64,000 nt of DNA, taken from NCBI GenBank assembly GCA_963806455.1, contig CAWDXZ010000004.1, positions 186,001 to 250,000 of the forward strand, read 5' to 3'. Positions 1 to 8,468 of the stretch are shown in pieces. Source of the stretch: Bog-756 sp963806455. Its GTDB lineage: Bacteria; Actinomycetota; Acidimicrobiia; Acidimicrobiales; RAAP-2. How positions within the stretch are numbered: position 1 is the first letter of the stretch; each line of letters begins with the position of its first letter. The notes beneath the pieces were generated by a model. That model ran no database searches, was not told where the DNA came from, and was given only the letters and a program-made list of their open reading frames with translations. Both the position numbers and the translations under genes were made by a program.

Positions 1-2
1 TG

Positions 3-1751
3 GCCATCGGTGGGTCCGGCGCCAACGGGCCGCCCCCCGGTGCCAGCCCGGCCCCGACCGCGCCCGGTGCCGGGCCACCCCCTGCCACCACCGCGCCCCC
101 GGCCCGGCCGCCATCGGGTCCCACGGCGACGCCCCCGGCCCGGCCGCCATCGGGTCCCACGGCGGGGTCTCCGTCCGCACCGCCCGCGTCACCTCGCCCA
201 CCGTCACCACCCACGCCACCCCTTCCTCCCACCCCGGTGTCGTCGTCGGCCCCGGCATCGGCGACGGCCGGTCCGGTGACGTCGACACCGCCCCCTCCAT
301 CGGTGGAACAACCCCCGTCGGTCGTTACCGGTGCCCCGTCTCCGCCCCCGGCGCCCCCGAACGCATCCGCCTCTCCACCAGCCTCGGGTTGGACCCCCCT
401 CCCGGGCGCAGGCCCCCCGCGTGGACGCGACATCACAGCCCCCGGACAGCCGGTCGCCGCCCCCGGTCCGCCCCCGCCGGACAGCGTGGTCCCGACCAAC
501 AGAACCAGGGCCTGGCGGAAGGCGTCGCCACCGACCGGCACCGGGCCCGTCCCGCCCCCCGACACACAGACGCCCCAACCCCCGGCCCACCCGCCGGCCA
601 ACCCCGTGCCGCTCACGTCGACGACGCTCCCGCCACCCCCGCCAGAAGGGCCGGGGGCCCCAGGCACACCCGGTTGGGCGGCGGCCGGTGCGGTGGGCGC
701 CGCCGGCGCCGCCGGCGCCGTGGCCGCCACCGGTACCGGTGCCGGCCCGGTGGGCGCCACACCGACCACACCTGCTGCTCCCCCGGCCGGACCGGGTGCA
801 CGGGGGGGAGCCGCCGTACCCCCCGCTGGCGGGCCTCCGTATCTCCCTCCTCCGCCGGCCGGCTCGAACGACGTCGCCGCCCCGGCCGGCCCCGGAGCGC
901 CCTCAGGGCCCCCCGCCGGCCTGTCCGGGACACTTCCCCCACCGCCTGCAGCCGCCCAGGCCGGGGCCCCGAAGAAGAACCGGACGGTGGTGCTCACCCT
1001 GCTGGCCATCCTCATCGTGGTCATCGCCGCCATCGTCTTCCTGGTCGTGCGGAAGAACGGCTCCACCACCGCCACCACCCAGCCGTCGGTCACCACCCCG
1101 TCGGTGCCGGTCGCCGACACCGCGCTGGCCACCACCATCAACCTGCGGCTGACTGACCTGCCCGCCGGGTGGAACCAGACCTCGTCGGCCGGACAGGCCA
1201 CCCGGCCCCCGATCGCCCCGGCGGCGGCCCAGATCCAGGCCAACCGGGCCCTGGCCGCATGCGTGGGGGTCGACTACCCGATCGTGGCCGGGCTGTTCGG
1301 GGGGTCGTCGCTGCCCGGTCAGACGGTCACGGTTCGATCACCGAACTACGCCAGCGGGACCGATCCGAACATCCAGATGTACTCGGCGACCACCATCATG
1401 AGGACGGCCGCCCAGTCGCAGGCTCTGGCGCTCCCGTTCCAGAACCCGAACTTCCCCAATTGCTACGGGCAGTATCAGACCACGCTGGTCTCGGCCGCCG
1501 TGCCCGGGGCCACCGCCCAGGTGCAGGTAGTGACGCTCAGCGCCCCGACCGGAGTGCAGTCGTTCGGCTACCTCACCACCCTGGCCATCCCCAACCAGGG
1601 GAGCGAGGTCGTCGGACAGGCCTTCATGCTCGGCGGCAGGATCGAGACCCGGTTGCAACCGAGCACCAACGGCCCGGCCGTGCCCTCCGAGGCGTTCAAC
1701 CCGGCGTACGACGCCGTGGTCGGTCGGATCGGCCGGGCGCTGAATAACTGA
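3..1751 (+). CDS. Proline-rich single-pass membrane protein, 5'-truncated by the window edge
   Basis: The frame is open from the first codon of the window, so the gene probably begins upstream; the first usable internal start is a GTG at 237. The N-terminal part is low-complexity Pro/Ala/Gly sequence. One strong hydrophobic helix (about 983-1045, core LLAILIVVIAAIVFLVV) is followed by RKNG and a Thr-rich linker. The last ~220 residues look like a folded extracytoplasmic domain with two Cys (AACVG and NCYG) that could pair. The topology suggests a cytosolic Pro-rich region and an exported sensor or binding domain. I do not recognise the family, so function is unknown. The gene converges on the reductase gene that ends at 1788. 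Confidence 0.7.
   Translation, partial: AIGGSGANGPPPGASPAPTAPGAGPPPATTAPPARPPSGPTATPPARPPSGPTAGSPSAPPASPRPPSPPTPPLPPTPVSSSAPASATAGPVTSTPPPPSVEQPPSVVTGAPSPPPAPPNASASPPASGWTPLPGAGPPRGRDITAPGQPVAAPGPPPPDSVVPTNRTRAWRKASPPTGTGPVPPPDTQTPQPPAHPPANPVPLTSTTLPPPPPEGPGAPGTPGWAAAGAVGAAGAAGAVAATGTGAGPVGATPTTPAAPPAGPGARGGAAVPPAGGPPYLPPPPAGSNDVAAPAGPGAPSGPPAGLSGTLPPPPAAAQAGAPKKNRTVVLTLLAILIVVIAAIVFLVVRKNGSTTATTQPSVTTPSVPVADTALATTINLRLTDLPAGWNQTSSAGQATRPPIAPAAAQIQANRALAACVGVDYPIVAGLFGGSSLPGQTVTVRSPNYASGTDPNIQMYSATTIMRTAAQSQALALPFQNPNFPNCYGQYQTTLVSAAVPGATAQVQVVTLSAPTGVQSFGYLTTLAIPNQGSEVVGQAFMLGGRIETRLQPSTNGPAVPSEAFNPAYDAVVGRIGRALNN
94..165 (+). repeat. Two tandem copies of a 36-bp coding repeat
   Basis: Positions 94-129 and 130-165 match almost perfectly with a period of 36 bp, which is 12 codons. 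They encode two copies of a Pro-rich dodecapeptide containing ARPPSGPTA. This is a typical unstable low-complexity repeat inside the proline-rich region. Confidence 0.85.
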
Positions 1752-1787
1752 GGGGAGGGGCCCCGGCGGGGGCGGGACCGGCCCGGC

Positions 1788-3101
1788 TCAGCGTTCGTGC
1801 CTGAGCCGGTCGATGACGGCCACCGCCCGGTAGACGGCCTCGGCCGGCCCGGTCTCGTCCGGACGGAGCAGGTTGGCCATGATCCGGAAGATCCACTCCA
1901 TCAGGGGCCGCGAGCGCATGCCGGTGCCCACGCACACCCTCATGACCTCGGGATGGCTGATCACCCGGACGAAGGCCTGGGCCATCCGGAAGTAGAGCCC
2001 GTAGGTGTCCTCGAGGAGCTCGTCGTAGCGCTGGAGGGCCCCGAACCCGTCCCCGCACAGGGCCTCGCCGAGCGCCGCCGCCGCCAACCGGCCGCTCTCG
2101 TATCCGTAGGCGATCCCCTCCCCGTTGAAGGGGTTGATCGAGGCGGTGGCGTCACCCACCACCACGGTGGTCGGGCCGATCCGCGGGCCGATCGAGTGGC
2201 CCATGGGCAGCTTGCCCCCGGTCGGCGGCCCGAGGCTCGTCGCCAGGGCGAGCTCCCACTCGGGCGGCGCCCCCGCCACGAAGTGGTCCATCAGCGTCGA
2301 GGTGTTCACCCCCTTCCACCGGTGCTCGGTGGACAGCAGGCCGACCCCCACGTTCACCCGGCCGTCGCCCATGGGGAAGATCCACCCGTACCCGGGCACC
2401 ACCTCACCGTCCTCGTTGCGGATGTCCAGATGGGACTCGATGAAGGGCTGGTCGTGTCCGGGCGAGCGGTAGTAGCCGCGGAGGGCGAGCCCCATGGGCT
2501 GGTCCCGGTCGCGGGCCGTGCCGAGGGCCCGGCCGAAGCGGGAGTTCGACCCGTCCGCCACCACGACGTACCGGGCCGCGATGGTCCGGGTGGTCCCGGT
2601 GGCCTTGTCCTTGACCACCGCGCCGACACAGGAGGGCAGCATTGAACCGCTCCGAACCGGCTCGCCCGTCATGGCCGACGCGGCCCGGGGAGGCGGTGCG
2701 GTCCCGGCCAGGACGGGCTCCACGGCCTCGGTGCCCTGCCACACCGTGGCCCCGGCCTTGGCGGCCCGCTCGCTCACGATGCCGTCGAGGTCGTGGCGGG
2801 AGATGACATAGCCGTAGGAGGGGAAGGTCGGGTGTTCGGGCCAGGGCAGGTCGAGCTTCCGCCCGTAGGCGTAGGCCCGCATACCCCCGTAGCGGTGGGC
2901 GCCGGCCAGGGCTTCTTCGACACCCATGTCGGCCAGCTGGCGCACCGAGCGGGGGGTCAGCCCGTCGCCACAGGTCTTGTCCCGCGGGAACACCTTGGCC
3001 TCGACCAGGGCCACGTCCCATCCCGCCTCGGCCAGCCAATAGGCGCAGGACGAGCCCGAGGGCCCCCCGCCCACCACCAGCACGTCATGGACATGGCTCA
3101 C
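1788..3101 (-). CDS. Geranylgeranyl reductase family FAD-dependent oxidoreductase
   Basis: A 437-residue flavoprotein. The N-terminal Rossmann motif VVGGGPSGSSCAYWLAEAG binds FAD, DKTCGDGLTPRSV is the signature of the geranylgeranyl reductase family, and VGDATASINPFNGEGI is the second FAD-binding segment. Members reduce isoprenoid double bonds; in actinomycetes one member (MenJ) saturates the menaquinone side chain. A related gene lies next to nuoA in Streptomyces, so a role in maturing the quinone used by complex I is reasonable here, but the substrate is inferred. The gene is divergent from nuoA, with a 134-bp gap. The start ATG directly precedes the flavin motif. Confidence 0.85.
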   Translation of the reverse strand: MSHVHDVLVVGGGPSGSSCAYWLAEAGWDVALVEAKVFPRDKTCGDGLTPRSVRQLADMGVEEALAGAHRYGGMRAYAYGRKLDLPWPEHPTFPSYGYVISRHDLDGIVSERAAKAGATVWQGTEAVEPVLAGTAPPPRAASAMTGEPVRSGSMLPSCVGAVVKDKATGTTRTIAARYVVVADGSNSRFGRALGTARDRDQPMGLALRGYYRSPGHDQPFIESHLDIRNEDGEVVPGYGWIFPMGDGRVNVGVGLLSTEHRWKGVNTSTLMDHFVAGAPPEWELALATSLGPPTGGKLPMGHSIGPRIGPTTVVVGDATASINPFNGEGIAYGYESGRLAAAALGEALCGDGFGALQRYDELLEDTYGLYFRMAQAFVRVISHPEVMRVCVGTGMRSRPLMEWIFRIMANLLRPDETGPAEAVYRAVAVIDRLRHER

Positions 3102-3235
3102 GGCCCCTCATGCTAGGTGCGGGCGGCGGCGGACGGCGCGCCCGGAGCATCGCAGGTCAGCCCATGTCAGGCCCTCGGTCGGAGGGCTGCGTCGATGTGC
3201 TTCGAGGAAGGGGTGCGTGGTAAAAACGAGTTCCT
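3102..3235. promoter_or_regulatory. Divergent control region for the reductase gene and the nuo operon
   Basis: This 134-bp gap must carry the promoters of both divergent units. It contains a short inverted repeat (3171-3176 with 3182-3187, gccctc/gagggc) and a rare AT-rich block, TAAAAA at 3221-3226, 10-15 bp before the nuoA GTG. That block could be a -10 element giving a very short leader, since no clear Shine-Dalgarno sequence precedes nuoA. The assignment rests on position and base composition only. Confidence 0.35.
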
Positions 3236-3796
3236 GTGGACGACTACCTCCCGATCCTGATCCTCCTGATCCTCGGCTTCCTGTTCGCCGCCCTCTCCTT
3301 CGTCGCCTCGTCGCTGCTGGCCCCGAAGAAGCGCCCGACCGCGGCCAAGGTGGCGCCCTACGAATGCGGCATCGTCCCGGGCATCGAGCCCCCGACCCGC
3401 TTCCCGGTCCGCTTCTACCTCATCGCCATGATCTTCATCATCTTCGACATCGAGATCGTGTTCTTGTACCCGTGGGCGGTGATCTTCCGGCAGCTCCGCT
3501 CCTTCGGCCTGGTCGAGGTGGTGGTGTTCGCGGCCGTGGTGTTCGTCTCGTTCCTCTTCTTGATCAGCAACGGGGCGCTCACCTGGGGCCCGGCCAAGCG
3601 ACTGACCAACGCCATGCCATCCCGCTCGTCCGAATCGACCATCTCTCGCATCACCGCCGGACCGGGGGGTCCCGGCCGGTCGACGCTCCCCACGGGTTCG
3701 CCCCGCGACCCGCGTGTCCCTGCCATCGACGACCCAGACGCCCCGACGACAGGAGACCCGGCCCCCGTGCCGACCGGTCCCGGTCGAGCCGCGTAG
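3236..3796 (+). CDS. nuoA: NADH-quinone oxidoreductase subunit A
   Basis: NuoA is a small membrane subunit of complex I at the hinge between the peripheral and membrane arms. Three hydrophobic helices are visible (ILILLILGFLFAALSFVAS, FYLIAMIFIIFDIEIVFLYPW, VVVFAAVVFVSFLFLI), together with the conserved YECG motif and the acidic FDIEI segment. The start is a GTG, because an in-frame TAA at 3221 excludes anything longer. At 186 residues it is about 60 longer than the usual ~120; the extra part is a Pro/Thr/Asp-rich C-terminal tail. First gene of the nuo operon, 15 bp before nuoB. Confidence 0.93.
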   Translation: MDDYLPILILLILGFLFAALSFVASSLLAPKKRPTAAKVAPYECGIVPGIEPPTRFPVRFYLIAMIFIIFDIEIVFLYPWAVIFRQLRSFGLVEVVVFAAVVFVSFLFLISNGALTWGPAKRLTNAMPSRSSESTISRITAGPGGPGRSTLPTGSPRDPRVPAIDDPDAPTTGDPAPVPTGPGRAA

Positions 3797-3811
3797 ACCG
3801 GACGGGCTGTC

Positions 3812-4465
3812 ATGGGTCTGGAGGACCTGCAGCACAATTTCCTCACCGGGAGGCTCGAGGACCTGGTCAAGTGGGCGCGCCGGTATTCGATGTGGCCGGC
3901 GACCTTCGGCCTGGCCTGCTGCGCCATCGAGATGATGTCGGTGGGGGCCGCCGACTTCGACCTCGCCCGGTTCGGGATGGAGGTGTTCCGGGCCTCCCCC
4001 CGGCAGGCGGACCTCATGATCGTCGCCGGGCGGGTCTCCCAGAAGATGGCCCCGGTGCTCCGCCAGGTGTACGACCAGATGATGGAGCCCAAGTGGGTGC
4101 TGTCGATGGGGGTGTGTGCCAGCACGGGCGGGATGTTCAACAACTACGCCATCGTCCAGGGCGTCGACCAGATCGTCCCCGTCGATGTGTACGCCCCGGG
4201 TTGCCCCCCCACCCCGGAGACGCTCATGCACGCCATCCTCACGCTGCACGAGAAAGTACGCACCAACGAGATCACCGTTCGTGGAACCGCCGGGGAACCC
4301 CGCCGCACCACGCTCGCCGACGACGAGGGCGGGGACACCGACGACGGCCGCACCGGCGCCGACGAGGCCACCTCGGGATGGACGCCGGACCGGCCCGACG
4401 CCGTCCACCTCAGCACCCCGAAGCGCAACTCGGTGATCGCCCGCAGCGTCGGTGAGCCTCTGTGA
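3812..4465 (+). CDS. nuoB: NADH-quinone oxidoreductase subunit B
   Basis: NuoB carries cluster N2, the last iron-sulfur cluster before quinone. The ligands are visible as the tandem Cys pair C36-C37 (GLACCAIE), C102 (GVCASTGG) and C131 (PGCPPTPE). The core ends near residue 150; a further ~65-residue acidic and polar tail is not part of the normal subunit. The GTG start of nuoC overlaps the stop codon (GTGA), indicating translational coupling. Confidence 0.95.
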   Translation: MGLEDLQHNFLTGRLEDLVKWARRYSMWPATFGLACCAIEMMSVGAADFDLARFGMEVFRASPRQADLMIVAGRVSQKMAPVLRQVYDQMMEPKWVLSMGVCASTGGMFNNYAIVQGVDQIVPVDVYAPGCPPTPETLMHAILTLHEKVRTNEITVRGTAGEPRRTTLADDEGGDTDDGRTGADEATSGWTPDRPDAVHLSTPKRNSVIARSVGEPL

Positions 4466-5028
4466 CCGCCGACATCGCGACCGAGGTGGCCGACCCGTCG
4501 ACGCATCGGTCCGGGCCGGAGGGCTCGGCAGCACCCGTCGCCTCGGAGGCGGCCCGTGCCCCGGACCAGTCGGGTCACCGGGGGCCTCCCGGCGACGAGG
4601 TGGTCTTCCCCGGACGAGACCAGTACGTCGCCCTGGTGGACGCCTACCACGACGGGGGGTTCGAGATGTGCTCCGACCTGTGCGCCGTGGACTATCTGGC
4701 CGCTGTGGCCCGTCCCCTGCCCGACGGGGTGCGGGCCGAGCGGTTCGAGGTGGTGGTCAACCTGCTGTCGCTGAGCCGGGCCCGCCGGGTGCGGGTGCGC
4801 GTCCAGGTGCCGGAGTCGGACGCCGTGGTGCCGACCCTGTTCGACGTCTACCCGGGCGTCGAGGCCATGGAGCGGGAGGCCTATGACATGTTCGGCATCG
4901 TCTTCGAGGGCCACCCGGACATGACCCGCATCCTCATGCCCGAGGACTGGGAGGGCCACCCCCTGCGCAAGGACTACGGCGTCGGCCGGGTCCCGGTCCA
5001 GTTCAAGGGAGCCCCAGGACCCCGATGA
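4462..5028 (+). CDS. nuoC: NADH-quinone oxidoreductase subunit C
   Basis: NuoC is a 188-residue peripheral-arm subunit that packs on NuoD near the quinone site. The signature EREAYDMFGIVFEGHPD followed by RILMPEDWEGHPLRKDY is intact near the C-terminus. The first ~45 residues are a low-complexity leader not seen in shorter family members. Starts at the GTG that overlaps the nuoB stop; its own TGA overlaps the nuoD ATG. Confidence 0.94.
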   Translation: MTADIATEVADPSTHRSGPEGSAAPVASEAARAPDQSGHRGPPGDEVVFPGRDQYVALVDAYHDGGFEMCSDLCAVDYLAAVARPLPDGVRAERFEVVVNLLSLSRARRVRVRVQVPESDAVVPTLFDVYPGVEAMEREAYDMFGIVFEGHPDMTRILMPEDWEGHPLRKDYGVGRVPVQFKGAPGPR

Positions 5029-6464
5029 ACGACCAGCCCGCGGCTCAGACCGGCGACGCCGGAGGGGAGGCACGCAGCCCGCGCCCGGGCCCCGGGGCCC
5101 CGGCCGGGGTCAAGTTCCTCGATCGCCCCCCGCCCGACGAGCCGGCCGGGCTGCTGGGCGAGACGTCCGAGGGTGACCAGGAGCTGAGCCGGCGTTCCGG
5201 CACCGGCGCGGGTGAGCTCCGCCGTGAGGTGGGGGCCGTCCTGAGGCTGCCCGAAGGGGTGGCCGTCGACCCCACCGACATCGACATCGAGCAGTCCGAC
5301 GACGAGACCATGATCATCAACATGGGCCCGCAGCACCCCTCCACCCACGGGGTGCTGCGGTTGATGCTCGAACTGGACGGCGAGACGGTGCTGCGCACGA
5401 AGCCGGTCATCGGCTACCTGCACACCGGCATGGAGAAGACGGCCGAGGAGCTGACCTATGTCCAGGGGTCGACCAACGTCACCCGCATGGACTATCTGGC
5501 CCCCCTCCACAACGAGCTGGTGCTGTCGATGGCCGTGGAGGCCCTGCTCGGCGTGGAGATGCCACCGCGCTCGGACTGGATCCGGATGCTGCTGGTCGAG
5601 CTCAACCGGGTCTCGTCCCACCTGATGTGGATGGCCACCAACGGGATGGACCTCGGCTCGACCTCGATGATGATCTACGGGTTCCGCGAACGGGAGATGG
5701 TGCTCGCCTTCTTCGAGAAGGCGACCGGGCTCCGCATGAACCACAACTTCATCCGTCCCGGGGGCACCGCCGCCGATCTTCCCGATGGGTGGGAGGACGA
5801 TGTCACGGTGATCTGTGACACCGTCTTCGCCCGCACCGACGAGTACGACGAGCTCCTGACCGGACAACCCGTGTTCCGCCAGCGCACCGAGGGGATCGGC
5901 CTCCTGTCGGCCGAGGAGGCTCTGGCCCTCAGCCTCACCGGGCCCGTGCTGCGCTCGACCGGCGTGCCCTGGGACCTTCGCCGGTCCATGCCCTACCTGC
6001 GGTACGACGAGGTCGACTTCGACGTGATCGTCGGGACCTACGGCGACAACTTCGACCGGTACTCGGTCCGCCTGAACGAGATCAGGGAGGCGATCCGGAT
6101 CATCCGCCAGATCGTGGAGAAGATGCCGGCCGGCGACTACCGGGTCCAGGACAAGAAGGTGACGCCGCCGCCCCGGGGACGGATCGACGAGTCGATGGAG
6201 GCTCTCATCCACCACTTCAAGGTGTTCACCGAGGGCTTCAAGGTGCCCGCAGGTGAGGTGTACGTCGCGGTCGAGTCCCCCCGGGGCGAGCTCGGCTGCT
6301 ACCTGGTGTCGGACGGGTCGACCAAGCCGTACCGGATGCACATCCGAGGCCCGAGCTTCGTCAATCTGCAGGGACTGCCGCTGATGATGCGGGGCGGTCT
6401 GCTGGCCGACGCGGTGGCGGTCTGCTCGACCATCGACCCGGTGATGGGGGAGGTGGACCGGTGA
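5025..6464 (+). CDS. nuoD: NADH-quinone oxidoreductase subunit D
   Basis: NuoD is the 49-kDa-type subunit that forms the quinone-reduction site with NuoB. The conserved NMGPQHPSTHGVLR begins near residue 100, followed by GYLHTGMEKTAE and the C-terminal RGPSFVNLQ with the terminal D-R. At 479 residues it is longer than usual because of a ~95-residue Pro/Gly-rich N-terminal extension. The ATG overlaps the nuoC stop (ATGA), and its own TGA overlaps a GTG at 6461 that may be the true nuoE start. Confidence 0.95.
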   Translation: MNDQPAAQTGDAGGEARSPRPGPGAPAGVKFLDRPPPDEPAGLLGETSEGDQELSRRSGTGAGELRREVGAVLRLPEGVAVDPTDIDIEQSDDETMIINMGPQHPSTHGVLRLMLELDGETVLRTKPVIGYLHTGMEKTAEELTYVQGSTNVTRMDYLAPLHNELVLSMAVEALLGVEMPPRSDWIRMLLVELNRVSSHLMWMATNGMDLGSTSMMIYGFREREMVLAFFEKATGLRMNHNFIRPGGTAADLPDGWEDDVTVICDTVFARTDEYDELLTGQPVFRQRTEGIGLLSAEEALALSLTGPVLRSTGVPWDLRRSMPYLRYDEVDFDVIVGTYGDNFDRYSVRLNEIREAIRIIRQIVEKMPAGDYRVQDKKVTPPPRGRIDESMEALIHHFKVFTEGFKVPAGEVYVAVESPRGELGCYLVSDGSTKPYRMHIRGPSFVNLQGLPLMMRGGLLADAVAVCSTIDPVMGEVDR

Positions 6465-6545
6465 GCGAGGTGGCCCGTCCCACCCCGGTCGGGACGCCGC
6501 GCCGTCCCGGGACGGCGCGGCCCGCGCCACCTCTCCCCGGACCGG

Positions 6546-7163
6546 GTGGACCGCGCCCGCCGGCTCATCGAGCTCTACCCCGAGGCGCGCTCGGCGCTCG
6601 TGCCTCTTTGCCACCTGGCCCAGGAGCAGGACGGCTGGCTCACGCCCGAGGCCATGGAGGACATCGCCGACCTGGTGGGAGTCACGCCCGCCGAGGTGCT
6701 CGGTACGGCCTCCTTCTACGACATGCTCCACACCCAACCGGTGGGCACCTACTTGGTGGCCGTGTGCACCAACATCGCCTGCTTGCTCGGGGGTGCGGCC
6801 GAGCTGCTGGAGCACGCCGAGGCCTCGCTCGGGGTCAACACCGGTGGCACCACCCCGGACGGCGCCGTCACTCTCGAGGAGGCCGAGTGCCTGGCCGACT
6901 GCGACCGGGTCCCGTGCGTGCAGGTCAACCACCGCTTCGTCGGAGCCCAGACACCCGAGTCCTTCGACCGGCTCATCGCCGAGCTCCGCTCGGGCACCCG
7001 GGCCGAGGAGATCCCGCCCCACGGGACGCTGAACCGGGTACCGCGCTCGATGGGCCTGGAGGCGGAACCGTCGCGGGTGGCTGCCGAACGGGCGGCCATG
7101 GCCGAGGCTCAGTCCCGGCGGGCGGCCGCGGCCGAGGCGGCGAAGAGCGAGAGTGCCCACTAG
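6546..7163 (+). CDS. nuoE: NADH-quinone oxidoreductase subunit E (start uncertain)
   Basis: NuoE is the thioredoxin-like [2Fe-2S] subunit (cluster N1a) of the NADH dehydrogenase module. Cluster ligands, counted from the 6546 GTG, are C74 and C79 (VCTNIAC) and C115 and C119 (ECLADC). This start leaves an unusually short N-terminus. In the same frame just upstream, RHLSPDRVDRARRL looks like normal NuoE sequence but has no start codon before the in-frame TGA at 6462. The GTG at 6461 overlapping the nuoD stop lies in another frame, so a one-base error near 6520-6530 is possible. The TAG stop overlaps the nuoF GTG by one base. Confidence 0.88.
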   Translation: MDRARRLIELYPEARSALVPLCHLAQEQDGWLTPEAMEDIADLVGVTPAEVLGTASFYDMLHTQPVGTYLVAVCTNIACLLGGAAELLEHAEASLGVNTGGTTPDGAVTLEEAECLADCDRVPCVQVNHRFVGAQTPESFDRLIAELRSGTRAEEIPPHGTLNRVPRSMGLEAEPSRVAAERAAMAEAQSRRAAAAEAAKSESAH

Positions 7164-8468
7164 TGGCCATCACCGATCCGCCGAAGATCGTCACCGGCCG
7201 CCTGGGTCATGCCGATTCCCACACCCTCCAGCGCTACCTGGCCACGGGGGGCTATGCGGGGCTGGACAAGGCCTTGACCATGACCCCCGAGGCGGTGGCC
7301 CACGAGGTGGACACCGCCAGCCTGCTCGGCCGGGGCGGGGCCGGGTTCCCGGCCGGCCGCAAGTGGGCGATGCTCCGGAAGGACCCGGTGACCTACCTGG
7401 TGGTCAACGGAGACGAGAGCGAGCCGGCCACCTTCAAGGACCACCTCCTCATCGAGCGGGAGCCCCACCAGCTCATCGAGGGCGTGCTCATCGCCGCCTA
7501 CGCCCTCCAGGTGTCGCGGGTGTTCATCTTCGTCCGGGGTGAGTTCGCCCTCGGGCTCGAGCGGGTGGAGGCCGCCCTCAACGACGCCTATGCCCACGGG
7601 GCGGTCGGGGCCGACATCTTCGGCTCGGGATTCTCCGTCGACATCGTGGTGCACCCGGGGGCCGGCGCCTACATCTGCGGCGAGGAGACGGCCCTGCTCG
7701 AGTCCCTCGAGGGCAAGCGCGGGTTCCCGCGCATCAAGCCGCCGTTCTTCCCCGCCGCCATCGGCCTCTACGGCCAGCCCACCGTGGTCAACAACGTGGA
7801 GACCATGTCCAACCTCCCCTGGATCGTGCTCAACGGTGGAGCGGCCTTCGCCGCCCTGGGCGAGGGCCGCTCGACGGGAACCCGGCTGTTCGCCCTGGCC
7901 GGCCACGTCAAGAACCCCGGGGTCTTCGAGCTCGAGATGGTCAAGACGACGTTCGACGACCTGATCAACGCCCCGGTGCTGGGCGGGGGCATCCCCGGTG
8001 GCCGCGGCCTCAAGGCGTTCATCCCCGGTGGCGTGTCGGCGCCCTGGTTCGGCCCGGACCAGATCGAACTGCCCCTCGGGCAGGACGAGGTGGGCGCGGC
8101 CGGCTCCATGCTCGGCTCGGGCTCCGTCGTGGTGATGGACGACCACACCTGCGCGGTGCGAGCCTCGCTGGCGGATCACCAAGTTCTTCGCCCGTGAGTC
8201 CTGCGGGCAGTGCACCCCGTGCCGCGAGGGTTCGGGCTGGCTGGAGAAGATCATGGCGCGCATCGAGCAGGGTGACGGGCGCGAGGAGGACCTCGACCTG
8301 CTCCTCGACGCGTGTGACAACATCGCTCCCGGCCTGACCTGGCCCCCGCAGCAGACGACCATCTGCGTCCTCGGACCGTCGATCCCGTCGTCGATCGCCT
8401 CGGCCATCCGGATGTTCCGGGACGAGTTCCTCGTCCACATCAAGGAGGGAGGCTGCCCCTATGAGTGA
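7163..8468 (+). CDS. nuoF: NADH-quinone oxidoreductase subunit F, interrupted by a +1 frameshift
   Basis: NuoF binds FMN and NADH and holds cluster N3. The frame from GTG 7163 reads normally through GRGGAGFPAGRKW (nucleotide-binding loop), NGDESEPATFKDH and GAGAYICGEETALLES, but diverges after CAVRAS and stops at 8197. One base further on, the correct continuation WRITKFFARESCGQCTPCREG resumes (from 8169) and runs to the TGA at 8466-8468, overlapping nuoG. The N3 ligands (SCGQCTPC and the later TTIC) lie only in the second frame. Dropping one base around 8165-8168 restores a single reading frame of about 434 codons. It may be a sequencing error, a true mutation or, less likely, recoding. Confidence 0.9.

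Noticed and set aside
8150..8200. Programmed ribosomal frameshift in nuoF.
   Set aside because: No slippery heptamer or obvious downstream structure is apparent and nuoF is not known to be recoded, so an error or mutation is preferred.
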